Shown here: positions 12,423 through 13,362 of the stretch, piece after piece
Layout of the letters: each line of letters opens with the position of its first letter
How positions within the stretch are numbered: the stretch's first letter is position 1
Assembly (NCBI GenBank): GCA_958426425.1
Contig: CATZYY010000056.1
Span: forward strand, 1-13,362
DNA: 13,362 nt
Reading direction: 5' to 3'
Source: an uncultured Oscillospiraceae bacterium
GTDB lineage: Bacteria; Bacillota; Clostridia; Oscillospirales; Oscillospiraceae
Notes under the pieces: generated by a model
The model's input: the letters and a program-made list of their open reading frames with translations, nothing else
What the model was told of the DNA's origin: nothing
The model's database searches: none
Position numbers and translations under genes: made by a program

Positions 12423-13362
12423 TCAAAGTGGGCCCGGGCTTCCGCCCGGAATCCGCCGGTTTCCGGCGGCGCCAAGTCCGACAAAGTCGGACGAAGGCTC
12501 TGCTTGCCCTCCCAAATGGGAGGAATTCGTAGCCCCGGCCCCCGCCGCACCCTCTCCAGACGGTTGGTCAATGACAGCAGGGTCGATAGGGACAATTTCT
12601 CCGGCACCCTCCAAATCGACACTATCGGCACGGTGCAGTTCGATCACGCGTTTTCCGTTGCTGCGGCGAACCACTGCCGCAATTCCGACTTTTCTTAGAG
12701 CCTCAGCACTTTGTAAGATCATCCTGGAGATTTTCTTAGGCGTGACTCCTTCTGTTCTGTCAGGGTCGATCCTTTCAGAGAGTTCCGTGGGAGTGCCGAT
12801 AAATAATGCTCCGGCACTCATAAATGCAGAGAGAAGAATAACGATCCGTTCCTCCTGCGGCACGGGCTCTTCTCTGCTGTCCGAGACCAACTCCCACACA
12901 TTGTCGCCGCTGCGCTGGAGTTCCAGTTCCCGGTACTCGATGTCACGACCGATACAAGTCAGCCTGGCCTTGCCGCTGCCGCGCCGTTCTTCCACCAGAG
13001 TGAAGCTGGAATCCACTGCGCCGCTGATTCCCGTGGTGCCGGAGATCCGGTGAAACACATCCTCCGCCTTTTCCTTCCGCAGATGGTGGATGAGCAGGAT
13101 GGCAATGCCGTGCTTGTCCGCCAGCCGCTTGAGCACAGACAGATCCCGGTAGTCATTGGCATAGGTGGCGTCGTGGACTGGTCGAACCATCTGCAGGGTA
13201 TCGATGATGACCAGCACGGTGTCGGGGTGTGCGGTGAGGAATGTTTCCACCTGCTCCTCCAGTCCCTGACCGATGAGCGCGCACTCTGTGCAGAAGTGGA
13301 CGCTGTCTGGTGCGTCCTCGGTGATCTCAAAGAGCCGATTCTGGATGCGGAGGACGGAATCC
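12423..13362 (-). CDS. RepA-like AAA/RecA-fold ATPase, 5' end outside window
   Basis: 312 codons are visible; the frame stays open to the last base, so the N-terminus and Walker A lie beyond the window. Visible: Walker B TVLVIIDTLQMV; the DYRDLSVLKRLADKHGI helix; the strand and motif AILLIHHLRK; then FHRISGTTGISGAVDSSFTL, the pattern of RepA-type hexameric helicases and related plasmid or phage ATPases. The middle third (about residues 165-250 of the visible part) may be a winged-helix-like domain. The last 60 residues (GAGEIVPIDP onward) are Gly, Ala, Ser and Pro-rich, probably disordered, and encoded by the hairpin cluster. It ends 15 bases before mobC, with the mobC ribosome site in the gap. 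The probable role is replication of the excised element, which is inference. Confidence 0.8.
   Translation of the reverse strand, partial: DSVLRIQNRLFEITEDAPDSVHFCTECALIGQGLEEQVETFLTAHPDTVLVIIDTLQMVRPVHDATYANDYRDLSVLKRLADKHGIAILLIHHLRKEKAEDVFHRISGTTGISGAVDSSFTLVEERRGSGKARLTCIGRDIEYRELELQRSGDNVWELVSDSREEPVPQEERIVILLSAFMSAGALFIGTPTELSERIDPDRTEGVTPKKISRMILQSAEALRKVGIAAVVRRSNGKRVIELHRADSVDLEGAGEIVPIDPAVIDQPSGEGAAGAGATNSSHLGGQAEPSSDFVGLGAAGNRRIPGGSPGPL
12434..12523. repeat. Four tandem hairpins, candidate oriT
   Basis: Four separate perfect stems follow one another: 12434-12439 with 12444-12449 (6 bp, loop TTCC); 12453-12459 with 12463-12469 (7 bp, loop TTT); 12476-12482 with 12486-12492 (7 bp, loop AAA); and 12508-12514 with 12517-12523 (7 bp, 2-base loop). 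They overlap the 3' end of the ATPase reading frame and lie immediately upstream of mobC and the relaxase, where oriT is often found. The nic site cannot be located from sequence alone. Confidence 0.45.

Larger units (their letters stand above)
8861..13362. mobile_element. Integrated mobilizable element (left part)
   Basis: Five contiguous minus-strand genes plus one nested gene: replication-type ATPase, MobC, MOBP relaxase, nested membrane protein, TnpW-like protein and large serine recombinase. A recombinase placed next to a tRNA terminator with its stop codon facing the chromosome is the usual layout at the end of an integrative element. Recombinase base composition looks more AT-rich than the flanking dnaX region. 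Only one end is in the window; no attachment-site duplication can be tested here, and no type IV secretion genes are seen. The boundary is inferred to be near 8815-8861. Confidence 0.75.

Noticed and set aside
1..13362. CRISPR arrays or insertion sequences
   Set aside because: No regularly spaced direct repeats and no transposase of an insertion sequence were seen; the only recombinase is the serine integrase.

Overview
The window looks like chromosome of a GC-rich, gut-type Clostridia (Oscillospirales, in the neighbourhood of Flavonifractor, Lawsonibacter or Oscillibacter), with the edge of an integrated mobilizable element on the right. The taxonomic guess rests on the small SRP RNA followed by dnaX and ybaB, on the ApbE / NusG-domain-II / Gx-transporter trio, on a SpoVK/CbbX-type AAA+ ATPase, and on mobilization proteins of a style familiar from gut Firmicutes. 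It is an inference from gene content and not from a database search.

Layout, left to right. 1-200: palindromic intergenic repeats and a minus-strand terminator. 205-3271 (minus): a four-gene operon read right to left, made of a lipoprotein ApbE flavin transferase, a membrane-anchored NusG-domain-II protein, a Gx (HepI-like) membrane transporter and an AAA+ ATPase. It starts at a good sigma-A-type promoter (3320-3348) and ends at the terminator at 77-111. 3272-3589: a 318-base intergenic region with two divergent promoters. 3590-4357 (plus): an unrecognised multi-pass membrane protein with its own terminator. 4428-6200 (minus): a DUF4127 lipoprotein. 6260-8530 (minus): SRP RNA (ffs), dnaX with a TTG start, and ybaB, ending at a strong terminator. 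8606-8853 (plus): a divergent promoter, a tRNA-Ala(CGC) gene and its terminator.

8861 to the window end (minus throughout) is a mobile element: a replication-type AAA/RecA-fold ATPase (its 5' end lies outside the window), a MobC-like relaxosome protein, a MOBP-type relaxase, a small TnpW-like protein and a large serine recombinase. The recombinase stop codon lies 7 bases beyond the tRNA terminator, so the element boundary is almost certainly in this short gap or in the terminator itself. No conjugation (type IV secretion) genes are visible, so in this window it looks like a mobilizable rather than a self-transmissible element. The other end is out of view.

The most interesting point is inside the relaxase gene. 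A second reading frame (10917-11342) has a strong Shine-Dalgarno and encodes a 141-residue protein with charged coiled-coil-like helices and a C-terminal membrane helix, wholly nested in the relaxase C-terminal region. This is the architecture of the nested mobB/mbeB/mbeD genes of RSF1010 and ColE1, apparently present in a Firmicutes integrated element. Next in interest are four consecutive small hairpins at the 3' end of the ATPase gene, just before mobC (candidate oriT), and a large imperfect inverted repeat upstream of the recombinase.
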